A DNA stretch of 64,000 nucleotides from Peronospora farinosa (Eukaryota; Oomycota; Peronosporomycetes; Peronosporales; Peronosporaceae), in the NCBI GenBank assembly GCA_947646735.1, contig CANTFK010000643.1, positions 62,001 through 126,000 of the forward strand, written 5' to 3'. The position numbers and the translations under genes are program-made. Below are positions 10,780 through 22,267 of this stretch, in pieces (position 1 is the stretch's first letter; each line of letters opens with the position of its first letter). Under the pieces are notes generated by a model. It saw only the letters and a program-made list of their open reading frames with translations, was not told where the DNA came from and ran no database searches.

Positions 10780-13700
10780 CTATAGCGCTCGAGTACGAAG
10801 CTATGATTAAGTGATGACCCTTCTCGTGGATTCGGGTGCATTACAAAACTTTGTGAAACTCGCGGCTCTGAAAAAGAGACCGGCGAGTTATGAGTCGCTT
10901 TGACAGGATGGCAAGCGAGAAGAGGCGACCGTTCGTTTAGCTAACGGCGCGCTTGATAAATTAGAGGGAATTCATGTTGAGCTCGCCTTCATCTTTAACG
11001 ACTTCTCTTGTAAAGAGAAGTTCACAGTGCTAGGTATGGAGAGTCCGTATGACCTCATCCTAGGCATGCCTTCGTCGGCTAAACACCAACCAAAAATTGA
11101 CTGGCGTACACGCACAATCGCTAACTCTACGCAGGACACCGTAAAGGATGTGCTCCTGCAAGAGACTTATGCGATTGATGTTGTGTCCAACACAGTCATG
11201 GGTGCGATGACGGTATGTCAATCGGCACAGGTACTACCCAGCTCGTTGAGCCTGGTGTAGTTGGAAGTGTCCTGACAGGAAGTCAGATGGCACATATTCC
11301 TACCCAGGTCGAAAAGACTGGTGTAGTGAATGGGGCGATGACAAGTTGTCATGCGTCCAATAGTCCTGCATAGAGCCGAGAGCCTGTGGCAGTTGATAGT
11401 GGGCTGACAGGAAGTCAAGTGCCACAAGAACCGGCACAGAGCCATGAGCCTGGTGCGGTTGGAAGGAGTATGTTGGCTAATACAGCAACGACACCTTCTT
11501 CCAGGTCAAAGGTCGTGGTGACTCGAACAACGAGCACCAGACGTATTAAGACGATCAAGGTCACGTCGAAACGAGTGACCCTTCGACCATTCTCGGTCCA
11601 AGAGGACGGACCTACGAACTAGTTGTTCGAGGTTGTCGAAGACAAGATGCCGGAGGTATCCTCTGTTGAGGTGCTTCAACTTGTCTTGGCATCTGCCGAG
11701 GCGATAGTAAAGCTCTCGGAGATGACGTGGGATCTGTTCCTGTCCAAACTAAAGGAAGGAAAGATCCACGAGATAGTCGCACCAGTTCCAGTAGTGAACG
11801 TGGTGGACTGTTGCTCTTCATCCAAAATGGATGAGAGCGTCTTGGAGACCGACAAAAAGAAACGGTTCGCTGCTCAAGGCTGGGATGCCTTGAAGGACAG
11901 CCTATTCTATGATGTTCTGTGGAAACACCGTGATGTGTTTCCAGCAGAAGTGCCGAACCGCCTACCGGCCGATAGGGGCATCAGACATGAGATTAACCTG
12001 GAACCTGGCACCAAGTATTGTGTGACCAGGCAATGGCCGTTGCCGAAGGAACAAGTCGATTACATCGATGAGCTCTTCGACAAGCGAGCCAAGGCGGGAC
12101 ATGTACGTGAGAGCAAGTCGCCTCACTGCAGCTCGACCTTCTGTGTGCGTAAAGAAACAGGTGTATGGCGCGTGGTTCATGCTTATAATAAGCTGAACAC
12201 GGCCACCATTCCGGCGCAAACGAAGATCCCGCGGAAAGATGTCTTGTCGACCTTCATGGGAAAGTCAACTATCTTTTCCGCGTTGGATCTGAAGGATGGC
12301 TACTATCAAGTTCTCATGAGAGATACCGATGTAGCCAAAACGGCAGTAAGCACCCCAAGCGGTATGCTGTGGGAGTGGCTTGTGATGCCACAAGGGTTGA
12401 AAAATGCTCCAGCAACATTCAACCGAGTGGTGGCTCACGTGATGCGTCAGCACATGCCTACGCGCCCCATTACTTTGACGATGTACTCGTGCATAGTAGG
12501 GCGGAGGACGTTCTGAGCGCGATAGAGTCGCACAAGCGTCATTTAGACGCTGTGTTGCAGACTCTGAGTGACGCCCAATTATACGTGAACTTATAAAAGT
12601 GCGTAATAAAGGTCCCCGAGATACCTGTACTGGGCTGCATCGTAGGTGCACATGGTGTATGAGCAGACCCAGAAAAGGTAAAGGCTGTAAAGGAATGGCC
12701 AGTCCCACGTAATGTGAAGGATCTGCGCCAATTCCTTGGGCTCGCTAACTACTTGCACAAGTACAGCAAGAATTATGCGGAGCAGACTAAGCCAATGTCT
12801 GATCTTTTGAAAAAGGATACAGAATGGACTAGGTCAAAGGAGCAAGAAGATGCGTTCACTTCAGTGAAGCAATCTCTTGTAGAGGCACCGGTCTTGGCAT
12901 TGCCAGACGCGGATAAGCCCTTTAGCGGCGTCAACGATGCAAGCAACTTTGCAATCGGCAGCGCGCTCATGCAGAAGGATGACAACGGCGTTGACCGTGT
13001 CATTTATTATCAGTCTCGACTTTTAAAAGCCTCAATGCTGAATTAACCTGTGCATGACAAGGAGCTACTTTCAGTTAAGTATGCTCTTGTTAAGTTTAGT
13101 GTGCACCTCTTGGGAACCGAACCTTTTGTGGTTTATACGGATCACGCATCACTGCGGACTGCTATAAATTCACCGCACCTCTCACCTAGGATGGAGAGAT
13201 GGCTAACATTCTTCTCTGATTTAATTTCAAAGTTGAATATAAGCTGGGTAAGTCGAATGTCTTGGCTGACGCGTTATCGCGCAGACCAGACTTCGAGGCA
13301 AGACACCAGGATAGTGTGTCTCGTGCGAAAGCACAAGTTGAGTCGTCAACATTGGCAGCCATGAAGGCCTACCATGTGACGAGCTCAATGGCCTCCGATA
13401 TCAAGGAGTGTTACAGTCAGGACGAACATTGTCGCCTGCTGCTGGATCATTTTGGTGGACGAAAGGTTACCCTTCCGTCGCACCTCAAAGCGAAACTAAA
13501 TCGCTTTAGTTACAGTGATGGCCTGTTATGGCATCAACTGTCACCTTGTAATCCCTTGAGATCTATGTCCCTCATGCACAGATCTCAAGCTGATAATACT
13601 TCACGAGTGCCATGATGCGCCATCTAGTGTGCATCTGGTCCGTGAAAAGACATTCTTACGAGCGAGTGTCAGAGGAATCTTGGTGGCCCCACCTATATCG

Positions 13701-14080
13701 GTGGGTGGCCAACTATATTCGATTTTGCGAGGAGTGTCAGCTCATTAAGCCTGCTCCTTCTAGCAGTGCGCCATTGAAGCCACTGCCGATTCCAACGGAT
13801 TGTTGGAAGTCGGTCAGTTTGTACTTCATGTTTGGCTTACCGCCTGACCATAAAGGCAGGACAGGGTTCTTTGTCGTTGTATACAGACTGAGCAAGATGG
13901 TGCACTTGGTACCATGTAGCATCAAGATCTCAGTAAAAGAGGCTGACCTCTTGTTTCTGGATCATGTGTACCGACTACACGGGATGCCCGAATCCATAGT
14001 ATCGGATCGGAATCCGCGTTTTACGTCAGGTTTTTGGCGTCATGTGTTTGAGTTGCTAGGAAGCAAACTCCACATGTAAA
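10780..14080 (+). pseudogene. Pol of element D, arm 1 (PR-RT-RNase H-IN)
   Basis: Order of domains: aspartic protease with VDSGA at 10826-10840; RT from about 11960 (QWPLPKEQVDYIDEL, DLKDGYYQV, MPQGLKNAPATF), with the catalytic block HYFDDVLVHS readable only after a frameshift near 12470; Gypsy RNase H (FLGLANYLHKY, YTDHASL); integrase zinc region and core (13612-14079). In the integrase core the first catalytic Asp, expected in an SMDF context, is Tyr (SLYF), and the frame stops before the catalytic Glu. These lesions are shared with arm 2, so the copy was dead before duplication. The wording of motifs matches the chromovirus-like Gypsy elements abundant in Phytophthora. Confidence 0.8.
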
Positions 14081-14699
14081 CAGCCGATGATCCCCAGAAC
14101 GATGGCCAAACATAATGAGCCAATCGAGTCGTGGCGGATGTATTGCGTACTGTAGCAAATCCTTAGGAATGAACCAAGTAATTGCCATTCGAGTTCTTCG
14201 CTATTAATAACAGTGCTCACGCCGATACGAATAAAATAGTATTTTTTATTAATGGACTGCGCCATCCTCGGACGCCAGTCTCGTTTGTGCGCAGACCGAG
14301 TCTTAGTGGGGGAGTGCTCCACACTACGGTCAATGCGAATGCCAAAGAGGGTAAAAGTTGCCCTAGTGACACTGCTAGTTTAGCAGTGGTCACGACACCT
14401 ATAGATGTCAATGAGGAGGCACGGCAAGAAATGCCTGTGCTCACTAACGATAAAACTTAGCGTTATCAACAGCTTCGACCCACGACGACCTCTTGGAGGT
14501 GTCATAGGCAAGATAGATGCTAAAAGCGTGAGTGAAGCTCAGCGCTTTGTGGATGAGCGATTAGTCATCATACGTAAAGTCCGTGACACAATGGCAAATC
14601 GCACAGGACAAGCAAAAACAATATGCGGACTAACATGGTTGCAAAAAATCAATGAACGCTTAAGTGTTGGGGACAAAGTGCTATAAGCACTGCTACCCT

Positions 14700-15473
14700 A
14701 CCTAGAATGCAATTTCTGTACTACCTGGTGGTACTACTAAGATATTTCCCTGATTCAATGGGTCATTTACGGTGGTCGAGGAGGTTGGTAACCTAAATTA
14801 TAGGCTCACTCTCCCACCGTATATGAAGACGCACCCCGTATTCTACGTGGGTCGTCGCGAACGGTATGTAGATACACAAGAGATCACATATCCGCATTAG
14901 TCTAACGAGACTGATGGTGACGTCGACTGTGAGTCAACCGTCGTTGCCGATCAGTCGACGGGGAAGACGAACGACTTCCCGTATACGAGGTAGACGACAG
15001 AGGACTCGGTGATCGAGGAGGACTCCGCGTTTGACGCGGGTCTCTCATCACCAGTCGCTCATGTAAGTCCAAAAGGGGTTTTAGGAGGTCATACCCCTGA
15101 CGGTCCCTCGTATTCACAGTGCGTAGATCCGAAGTCAGTCGCGAGACTTTACTCGAAAGATCAGACACCTCTCTCATCAGCGAAGCGATATCCGCCTGCG
15201 ACTGAACGACAACAGGATAGGCAGCCGCGAATAGTTGGGCGTGATAGCCGCTACTACCGGGCACCACCTTTGTTGGTTGATGCGAGTGGGAACACACGTT
15301 TCCTTTTTGATAGGTTGTTGGCCCACCGCCATGTAAAGCAGAAGCTTCAGATCTGTTTCCAATGTAAAGGATACCCGAAGAGCTTCGACTCGTGGAAAAA
15401 TGTTGACGCGGTGCATGTCGACGTAATGGTGGCTGCTTACGAGCAGAAGAACCAGCTACATTCGCTCTGCTAG
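14700..15473 (+). pseudogene. Integrase GPY/F module and chromodomain of element D, arm 1
   Basis: Broken frames at 14740-14900 match the integrase GPY/F module that is better preserved at 48646-48903 (MLRFIGPFAVV). The last piece, about 15290-15473, reads RFLFDRLLAHRHVKQ and then KGYPKSFDSWK, a chromodomain-like fold end with VAAYEQK before the stop. A chromodomain would direct integration to chromatin marks. Confidence 0.65.
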
Positions 15474-15548
15474 GTCCTGATGGACTAGCTGGGGCAGCGT
15501 GACGAGAAGGAGTTGGGGTAATTTACCACCAAAATGTCTCTCGCACGC

Positions 15549-16455
15549 GTGTGTGGTGGAGTGGTTTCTCAAAATTGCTCGATAAGACTCCAAACCACTC
15601 ACTATGACGGACTGCCGACTGTCGGAGGGAGTACCCCGATGCCGCATTTGGACCTTCTCTCACCGTCGGCTACTCTTTGGAAGACTTGGTGAGGATGTAG
15701 ATGTCTTCCTTGAAAGAGGCAGACTTGGGGGGCCTCGGGTGGGTATGCTTCACTCAGTGTGATGGTAGGTAGCCACTCGATCGGCCTAGTCGAGAGTGGG
15801 CTTAGAGACAAATTCTTCAGGGAGCTTTTCGTCCCTGGCCCTTTCCTCGTTGTTTCAGGGGTATTAACCACCTGTCCTTTACTTTTCTTCCGGACCGTGA
15901 GGTGAGGGATACCGCTTACCATAGCGGGTCTTGGGGTTTTGCTACTCGAAAAAACTCACAGGACAAATGCGTCCCGAATCTCGATTCGCACTTAAACTTA
16001 ACCACGCAGCTGTCTTCAACGGGGGGCCAAAATATATCCCTTTCCGGAACAGGTGGGTAGCTTGGAGCAAGTTCTTAAGGACGACGGAGTCGTGCCATGT
16101 AGATCGCAAAATGTGTAGTATTTGATATAGTCCTATTCTTTACGCTATCCTTGCCTGAAGCCCTGATTCCTTGTGTCGGCTGTCCAGTATTGGCTGAAAG
16201 ACGAGGAACCAGGTCTACCGATGAGGAACCCAGGGTCTACTGATTAGAGGCCGGGGTCTACCGATGAAGGACCAGATCTTCCAATGTTGGACCGGGTCGA
16301 CTTCTTTCGGTACCCTTATATTGGTATTTTAATCCTGATCTCCCCGTTTCTGGTCCTACAAATTGTACCCCACCAACGGTCGCTTACCCCCTAGGTCCCC
16401 ATTTTCTCCGGTTCCATTACCTGGTGAGCGGTCCTTTAATCCTTCCATCCAGCTA
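15549..16455 (-). repeat. LTR-E relic nested in element D (arm 1)
   Basis: The left end TGTGTGGTGGAG resembles LTR families A and B, and the sequence interrupts element D between a ctcgcacgcg motif and sequence that resumes near 16456 (compare 49450 and 49670 in the third D copy). The right end is not clear, so the boundary is approximate. A 106-codon frame (15922-15602, -) ends in GIGVLPPTVG, matching the LTR-encoded frame of element A. It is present in both arms, so it predates the inverted duplication. Confidence 0.5.
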
Positions 16456-16601
16456 CTAGAACCACTCGAGTGTAATTACTCGGATGGCGGTGGCATTGTT
16501 GGCAAGCCACCACTCACGTAGCCGCCCTCAAGACGGCGAGCTAGTGAGGCCGACTGTGTAGTCGGAGAAGCTGTTAGCTCACCCTCGCCTGAGTCTGGCT
16601 C

Positions 16602-17082
16602 TCAATTATGAAGTGTCAAGACGTCAGACGTAGAGTTGACAGAGGCGGACGATTTTAATTTGCCAACCTGATGTTGATCCGCGGCTGTTTCTTTCGAAGC
16701 AGAGCGCTCAGTATTGGTCGCTGCGATCAATGGTGCAGATGACGAGGCATGTCCCTCACTTTTTGGAAGCATGGAAGTTATCTGAAGATTGGTTGCCTCT
16801 AGTGATTGGGACATATGTTCCATCAACGCAATGTGCTCATCACCGCTTTGGGGTGATGGCAATAGCGCGTTCCCATTGCAGTCTACGAATGAGAAACAAG
16901 TCATCATCCGCACCATAATGGGATGGATTAGTGTTCTCTGCTGACAAGCTGACATTAGATGTCGGCGTTGTCACAGAGACACTTAGCGTCGGCTGCGAGT
17001 TATCGTGGTGCGTGCGCTTTGGATTTGTCTGCATGGGCGTCTTTGCAGGCGACCCATCAGCTTGGCCACGTTCCGGTGGCAT
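16602..17082 (-). pseudogene. Antisense ORF of element D, arm 1
   Basis: It is encoded on the strand opposite gag-pol, starting about 58 nt inside the 3' LTR. The N-terminal frame (from 17082, MPPERGQADG) aligns with MPPKHGKADR of the third D copy at 50250 over about 62 residues without gaps, including an invariant SVTTPTSNVSLSAEN core. After one frameshift near 16900 a second frame (SGDEHIALM, SEGHASSS, TSDVLT) also aligns with the third copy. I recognise no domain; it is hydrophilic, with Ser, Thr and Pro throughout. Expression would need an antisense promoter in the 3' LTR. Confidence 0.55.
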
Positions 17083-17139
17083 CTCTTTGCTTTTCAATGT
17101 ATCATAAAAATGTAAGAATAATCTTAAAGAGGGGTATGA

Positions 17140-17434
17140 TGTAACGGGAAAAAACGTAACACGTACCCGTTAAGTATGTGAAACTTAACGGACAGGTCTC
17201 GAATGGTACATAAGTACGTAATACCTGAGATAAACCATGTGTCACACCCTTGTGTATGTAATATACACTAGGTACTCACATTGATGGGGATGACGCCCAG
17301 CTGGGACTAGGCGTCATCAAATGACGTCAGTCAGTTACATCATTAATCGAGCTTAAATACATATAAGATCGAACTTTGGAATGCGCATCTAAAGAGATGG
17401 CACCCATCATTACATATTGACCAATCAGTAGATA
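17140..17434 (+). repeat. Truncated 3' LTR of element D, arm 1
   Basis: It begins TGTAACGGG and follows the LTR-D consensus through the CRE-like palindrome (17322-17329) to about 17434, where it abuts the end of an oppositely oriented LTR. The second half of the LTR is missing. This junction is the centre of the palindrome. Confidence 0.7.
17289..17318. promoter_or_regulatory. Inverted repeat GATGACGCC/GGCGTCATC in LTR-D
   Basis: Perfect 9-bp arms at 17289-17297 and 17310-17318 flank a 12-nt loop, with TGACGTCA four bases downstream (17322-17329). The same arrangement occurs at 34658-34687 with TGACGTCA at 34691-34698, and with one arm change at 9098-9124. It could be a dimeric bZIP site cluster or an RNA/DNA hairpin. 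Confidence 0.5.
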
Positions 17435-18032
17435 TGTATACGGGCACTTCGAAAGAAGCTGCCACGTGCTACGAGCACACACCTTCGAGCAACGTGAGGA
17501 AGCGGTTAGAAAGTCTTTTTACCTCCACGGGCGCAGTGAGGGTTTTGGTCAGCGCTAAAGCGCAGTGCCAACCGTTGCCGATCGCTTGAAGCTAACCGCA
17601 ACGAACCTCTAAGACAAGAGCTACACTTACGTCACGCAGAAGCTTATTCAGCTTTTCGTGCGCAGTGCACAATTTTTGGGAATCAAGACTGACTTATATT
17701 TAATAGATACTATTTGATTACAAATCTAACTACTGATTAGTCAAATGTAAAGATCGGATAAGCGTCGCTTTAAAAGCGTATCCTTACGTGCGAGCTTAAA
17801 GTATATTTAAGCTCGCTGATGACGTCTGCCTGAATCATCACCATGACGCTTAGTCCCAACTGGGGGTCATCCCCGTTGAATGTGAATCCATCCGTGGATA
17901 TTAACTTCACAAGGGAAGCTCACATTGATGTGCCGCACCCAAGTGGCAGGTCTAAGGTACCACGTACTCTTTTATACCTTCCCGTTAAGTAACGCATACT
18001 TAACGAACCCGTTTAACTATTAGCCCGTTACA
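17435..18032 (-). repeat. Full-length 3' LTR of element D, arm 2
   Basis: On the minus strand it starts TGTAACGGGC (18032) and ends CCCGTATACA (17435), 598 bp. It is clearly diverged from the arm 1 3' LTR although the adjoining internal sequences are almost identical. Confidence 0.75.
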
Positions 18033-18436
18033 CCGTCCTCCTCTTTAAGATTATTCTTACATTTTTATGATACATTGAAAAGCAAAGAGATGCCACCGGA
18101 ACGTGGCCAAGCTGATGGGTCGCCTGCAAAGACGCCCATGCAGACAAATCCAAAGCGCACGCACCACGATAACTCGCAGCCGACGCTAAGTGTCTCTGTG
18201 ACAACGCCGACATCTAATGTCAGCTTGTCAGCAGAGAACACTAATCCATCCCATTATGGTGCGGATGATGACTTGTTTCTCATTAGTAGACTGCAATGGG
18301 AACGCGCTATTGCCATCACCCCAAAGCGGTGATGAGCACATTGCGTTGATGGAACAAATGTCCCAATCACTAGAGGCAACCAATCTTCAGATAACTTCCA
18401 TGCTTCCAAAAAGTGAGGGACATGCCTCGTCATCTG

Positions 18437-19607
18437 TGTGGTGGAGTGGATTCTCACACAACATAGGAGAACCACAAACACACACAGCGCCGGACTGCCG
18501 ACTTACGGAGGGGGTACAACGATACCGTGTCGTGTTAACCTTGGGTCTCACCTTTTGTACCCGTCGGCTTGGTGGTCTTGCTCCTCGGTTGACGCAGAAG
18601 ACTTAAAGACTTGGTCTTTGTATAAGACTTGGACTTTGTGGTCCCCGAGTGGATATGCTTCACTCGGGACCGGGTTTCTTGTGCTCGATCGACTGAGTCG
18701 AGAGCAATGCACCTGTTACTATGTACCCCTTTGGTGGCTGACTGTCTTGGTCCTTGGACCCCTTTGTGTTCTTACCCGTAGGGAAGCCGCTTCCTGTAGC
18801 GGGTCGTCGAGTCTTAACACCTAAGGCCAACTATCCTGAGGTTCAACTTGCGTAGCTTGAGCCGTCTAACACCTGCTGACGTCGGGGGGCCAAAGGGTAT
18901 CCCACCCAGAAGAGGTAAGGCGACGTAGAAGCTTGAAGGAAGCTCTTGGAACTGCCACGTGTAATGCAAAATCGAGTGTGTTTATTTATCTTATTCTCTG
19001 TATGCTATTCTTGTCTAACCCTAAACCTTCGCTCTGGATGGTACCACGTGTCAACTTGTGAGATAATAGCTGGCTCTTTTAATACACGATACTCGTACCG
19101 GCTCTGCACTTTAGGGAAGCCTTGTACCTTCTATAACCTTGGGTCACCTGGTCACCTGGTCCACTTGGTCACCTGGTCCACCTGGTCCACTTGGGACACC
19201 TGGGTCACCTGAGGTCCACCGGTCACCTGGGATCCAGTCACCTGGGTCACCTAATCACCTGGGTCACCTGGTCACCTGGGTCACTTGGGTCACCTGGGGT
19301 CATCCGGTCACCTGAGGTCACCTAATCCACTTGGTCACCTGGGTCACCTGGGCCATTTGGTCATCTGGGCCACCTAGGCCACGTGGTCATCTTGGGTTGT
19401 CCTAGGCTGCCCTAGCGGCACTGGACCTTCGGGCTCTTAGACTTGTACCAGATTGTCGTGTAGAGCAACCTGGTACCTTCTCCGAACTCGGGACCGTTCG
19501 GGGTTCTGGTCACCCTCTGTCACTCATTTGAGAGAGCGACCGATATTTTTTACGCCAGTTATTATAATAACTACGAAGGGCCTCCATTTCTCTGGCACTT
19601 CTCCACA
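18437..19607 (-). mobile_element. Solo LTR of family B inserted in arm 2
   Basis: Read on the minus strand it starts TGTGGAGAAGTG (19607) and ends CTCCACCACA (18437). It matches the 5' LTR of element B at 51464-52482. Arm 1 provides the exact empty site between 16735 and 16736. The flanking 4-mers are tctg and ttat, so no clean target duplication remains. The LTR is 1171 bp, about 150 bp longer than the element B LTR, largely because of a GGTCACCTG-type repeat. Confidence 0.8.
19130..19390. repeat. GGTCACCTG minisatellite inside solo LTR-B
   Basis: About 25 imperfect copies of a 9-10 nt unit (GGTCACCTG, GGTCCACTTG and variants) lie in tandem. The homologous place in the element B LTR (about 51690-51790) has only a few copies, so the array expanded in this LTR. 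Confidence 0.8.
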
Positions 19608-19891
19608 TTATCACCATTGATCGCAGCGACCAATACTGAGCGCTCTGCTTCGAAAGAAACAGCCGCGGATCAACATCAGGTTGGCAAATTAAAATCGTCC
19701 GCCTCTGTCAACTCTACGTCTGACGTCTTGACACTTCATAATTGAGAGCCAGACTCAGGCGAGGGTGAGCTAACAGCTTCTCCGACTACACAGTCGGCCT
19801 CACTAGCTCGCCGTCTTGAGGGCGGCTACGTGAGTGGTGGATTGCCAACAATGCCACCGCCATCCGAGTAATTACACTCGAGTGGTTCTAG

Positions 19892-20798
19892 TAGCTGGAT
19901 GGAAGGATTAAAGGACCGCTCACCAGGTAATGGAACCGGAGAAAATGGGGACCTAGGGGGTAAGCGACCGTTGGTGGGGTACAATTTGTAGGACCAGAAA
20001 CGGGGAGATCAGGATTAAAATACCAATATAAGGGTACCGAAAGAAGTCGACCCGGTCCAACATTGGAAGATCTGGTCCTTCATCGGTAGACCCCGGCCTC
20101 TAATCAGTAGACCCTGGGTTCCTCATCGGTAGACCTGGTTCCTCGTCTTTCAGCCAATACTGGACAGCCGACACAAGGAATCAGGGCTTCAGGCAAGGAT
20201 AGCGTAAAGAATAGGACTATATCAAATACTACACATTTTGCGATCTACATGGCACGACTCCGTCGTCCTTAAGAACTTGCTCCAAGCTACCCACCTGTTC
20301 CGGAAAGGGATATATTTTGGCCCCCCGTTGAAGACAGCTGCGTGGTTAAGTTTAAGTGCGAATCGAGATTCGGGACGCATTTGTCCTGTGAGTTTTTTCG
20401 AGTAGCAAAACCCCAAGACCCGCTATGGTAAGCGGTATCCCTCACCTCACGGTCCGGAAGAAAAGTAAAGGACAGGTGGTTAATACCCCTGAAACAACGA
20501 GGAAAGGGCCAGGGACGAAAAGCTCCCTGAAGAATTTGTCTCTAAGCCCACTCTCGACTAGGCCGATCGAGTGGCTACCTACCATCACACTGAGTGAAGC
20601 ATACCCACCCGAGGCCCCCCAAGTCTGCCTCTTTCAAGGAAGACATCTACATCCTCACCAAGTCTTCCAAAGAGTAGCCGACGGTGAGAGAAGGTCCAAA
20701 TGCGGCATCGGGGTACTCCCTCCGACAGTCGGCAGTCCGTCATAGTGAGTGGTTTGGAGTCTTATCGAGCAATTTTGAGAAACCACTCCACCACACAC
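19892..20798 (+). repeat. LTR-E relic nested in element D (arm 2)
   Basis: It is the mirror copy of 15549-16455, including the 106-codon frame at 20425-20745 (+). The right edge TGTGTGGTGG is at 20798 and the left edge is approximate. Confidence 0.5.
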
Positions 20799-20873
20799 GC
20801 GTGCGAGAGACATTTTGGTGGTAAATTACCCCAACTCCTTCTCGTCACGCTGCCCCAGCTAGTCCATCAGGAC

Positions 20874-21650
20874 CTAGCAGAGCGAATGTAGCTGGTTCTT
20901 CTGCTCGTAAGCAGCCACCATTACGTCGACATGCACCGCGTCAACATTTTTCCACGAGTCGAAGCTCTTCGGGTATCCTTTACATTGGAAACAGATCTGA
21001 AGCTTCTGCTTTACATGGCGGTGGGCCAACAACCTATCAAAAAGGAAACGTGTGTTCCCACTCGCATCAACCAACAAAGGTGGTGCCCGGTAGTAGCGGC
21101 TATCACGCCCAACTATTCGCGGCTGCCTATCCTGTTGTCGTTCAGTCGCAGGCGGATATCGCTTCGCTGATGAGAGAGGTGTCTGATCTTTCGAGTAAAG
21201 TCTCGCGACTGACTTCGGATCTACGCACTGTGAATACGAGGGACCGTCAGGGGTATGACCTCCTAAAACCCCTTTTGGACTTACATGAGCGACTGGTGAT
21301 GAGAGACCCGCGTCAAACGCGGAGTCCTCCTCGATCACCGAGTCCTCTGTCGTCTACCTCGTATACGGGAAGTCGTTCGTCTTCCCCGTCGACTGATCGG
21401 CAACGACGGTTGACTCACAGTCGACGTCACCATCAGTCTCGTTAGACTAATGCGGATATGTGATCTCTTGTGTATCTACATACCGTTCGCGACGACCCAC
21501 GTAGAATACGGGGTGCGTCTTCATATACGGTGGGAGAGTGAGCCTATAATTTAGGTTACCAACCTCCTCGACCACCGTAAATGACCCATTGAATCAGGGA
21601 AATATCTTAGTAGTACCACCAGGTAGTACAGAAATTGCATTCTAGGTAGG
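20874..21650 (-). pseudogene. GPY/F and chromodomain tail of element D, arm 2
   Basis: Mirror copy of 14700-15473 with the same broken frames. The chromodomain end (RLLAHRHVKQ, VAAYEQK) is at about 21057-20874. Confidence 0.6.
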
Positions 21651-22267
21651 GTAGCAGTGCTTATAGCACTTTGTCCCCAACACTTAAGCGTTCATTGATT
21701 TTTTGCAACCATGTTAGTCCGCATATTGTTTTTGCTTGTCCTGTGCGATTTGCCATTGTGTCACGGACTTTACGTATGATGACTAATCGCTCATCCACAA
21801 AGCGCTGAGCTTCACTCACGCTTTTAGCATCTATCTTGCCTATGACACCTCCAAGAGGTCGTCGTGGGTCGAAGCTGTTGATAACGCTAAGTTTTATCGT
21901 TAGTGAGCACAGGCATTTCTTGCCGTGCCTCCTCATTGACATCTATAGGTGTCGTGACCACTGCTAAACTAGCAGTGTCACTAGGGCAACTTTTACCCTC
22001 TTTGGCATTCGCATTGACCGTAGTGTGGAGCACTCCCCCACTAAGACTCGGTCTGCGCACAAACGAGACTGGCGTCCGAGGATGGCGCAGTCCATTAATA
22101 AAAAATACTATTTTATTCGTATCGGCGTGAGCACTGTTATTAATAGCGAAGAACTCGAATGGCAATTACTTGGTTCATTCCTAAGGATTTGCTACAGTAC
22201 GCAATACATCCGCCACGACTCGATTGGCTCATTATGTTTGGCCATCGTTCTGGGGATCATCGGCTGT

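Larger units (their letters stand above)
7344..17434 (+). mobile_element. Ty3/Gypsy element D, palindrome arm 1 (decayed)
   Basis: It comprises a 5' LTR (7344-7419 plus 9003-9533, split by a nested solo LTR), a PBS-like TGGTAGCAC at 9536, gag, pol, a GPY/F plus chromodomain tail, a nested LTR-E, an antisense ORF and a truncated 3' LTR (17140-17434). All coding parts carry stops or frameshifts. Base x in 9620-16735 pairs with base 36347-x in arm 2 (19612-26727), and 16736-17139 pairs with 18033-18436 (sum 35172). Confidence 0.85.
18090..19746 (+). pseudogene. Antisense ORF of element D, arm 2, split by an LTR
   Basis: The frame MPPERGQADG starts at 18090 and ends at 18332, with the second frame continuing to 18436. 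The LTR at 18437-19607 then interrupts it, and the remaining part (19608-19746) follows. Sequence is nearly identical to arm 1. Confidence 0.5.

Noticed and set aside
15009..15473. 154-codon ORF treated as a separate gene
   Set aside because: Only its last 60 residues are meaningful, as the chromodomain tail of element D; the first part is out-of-frame element sequence.
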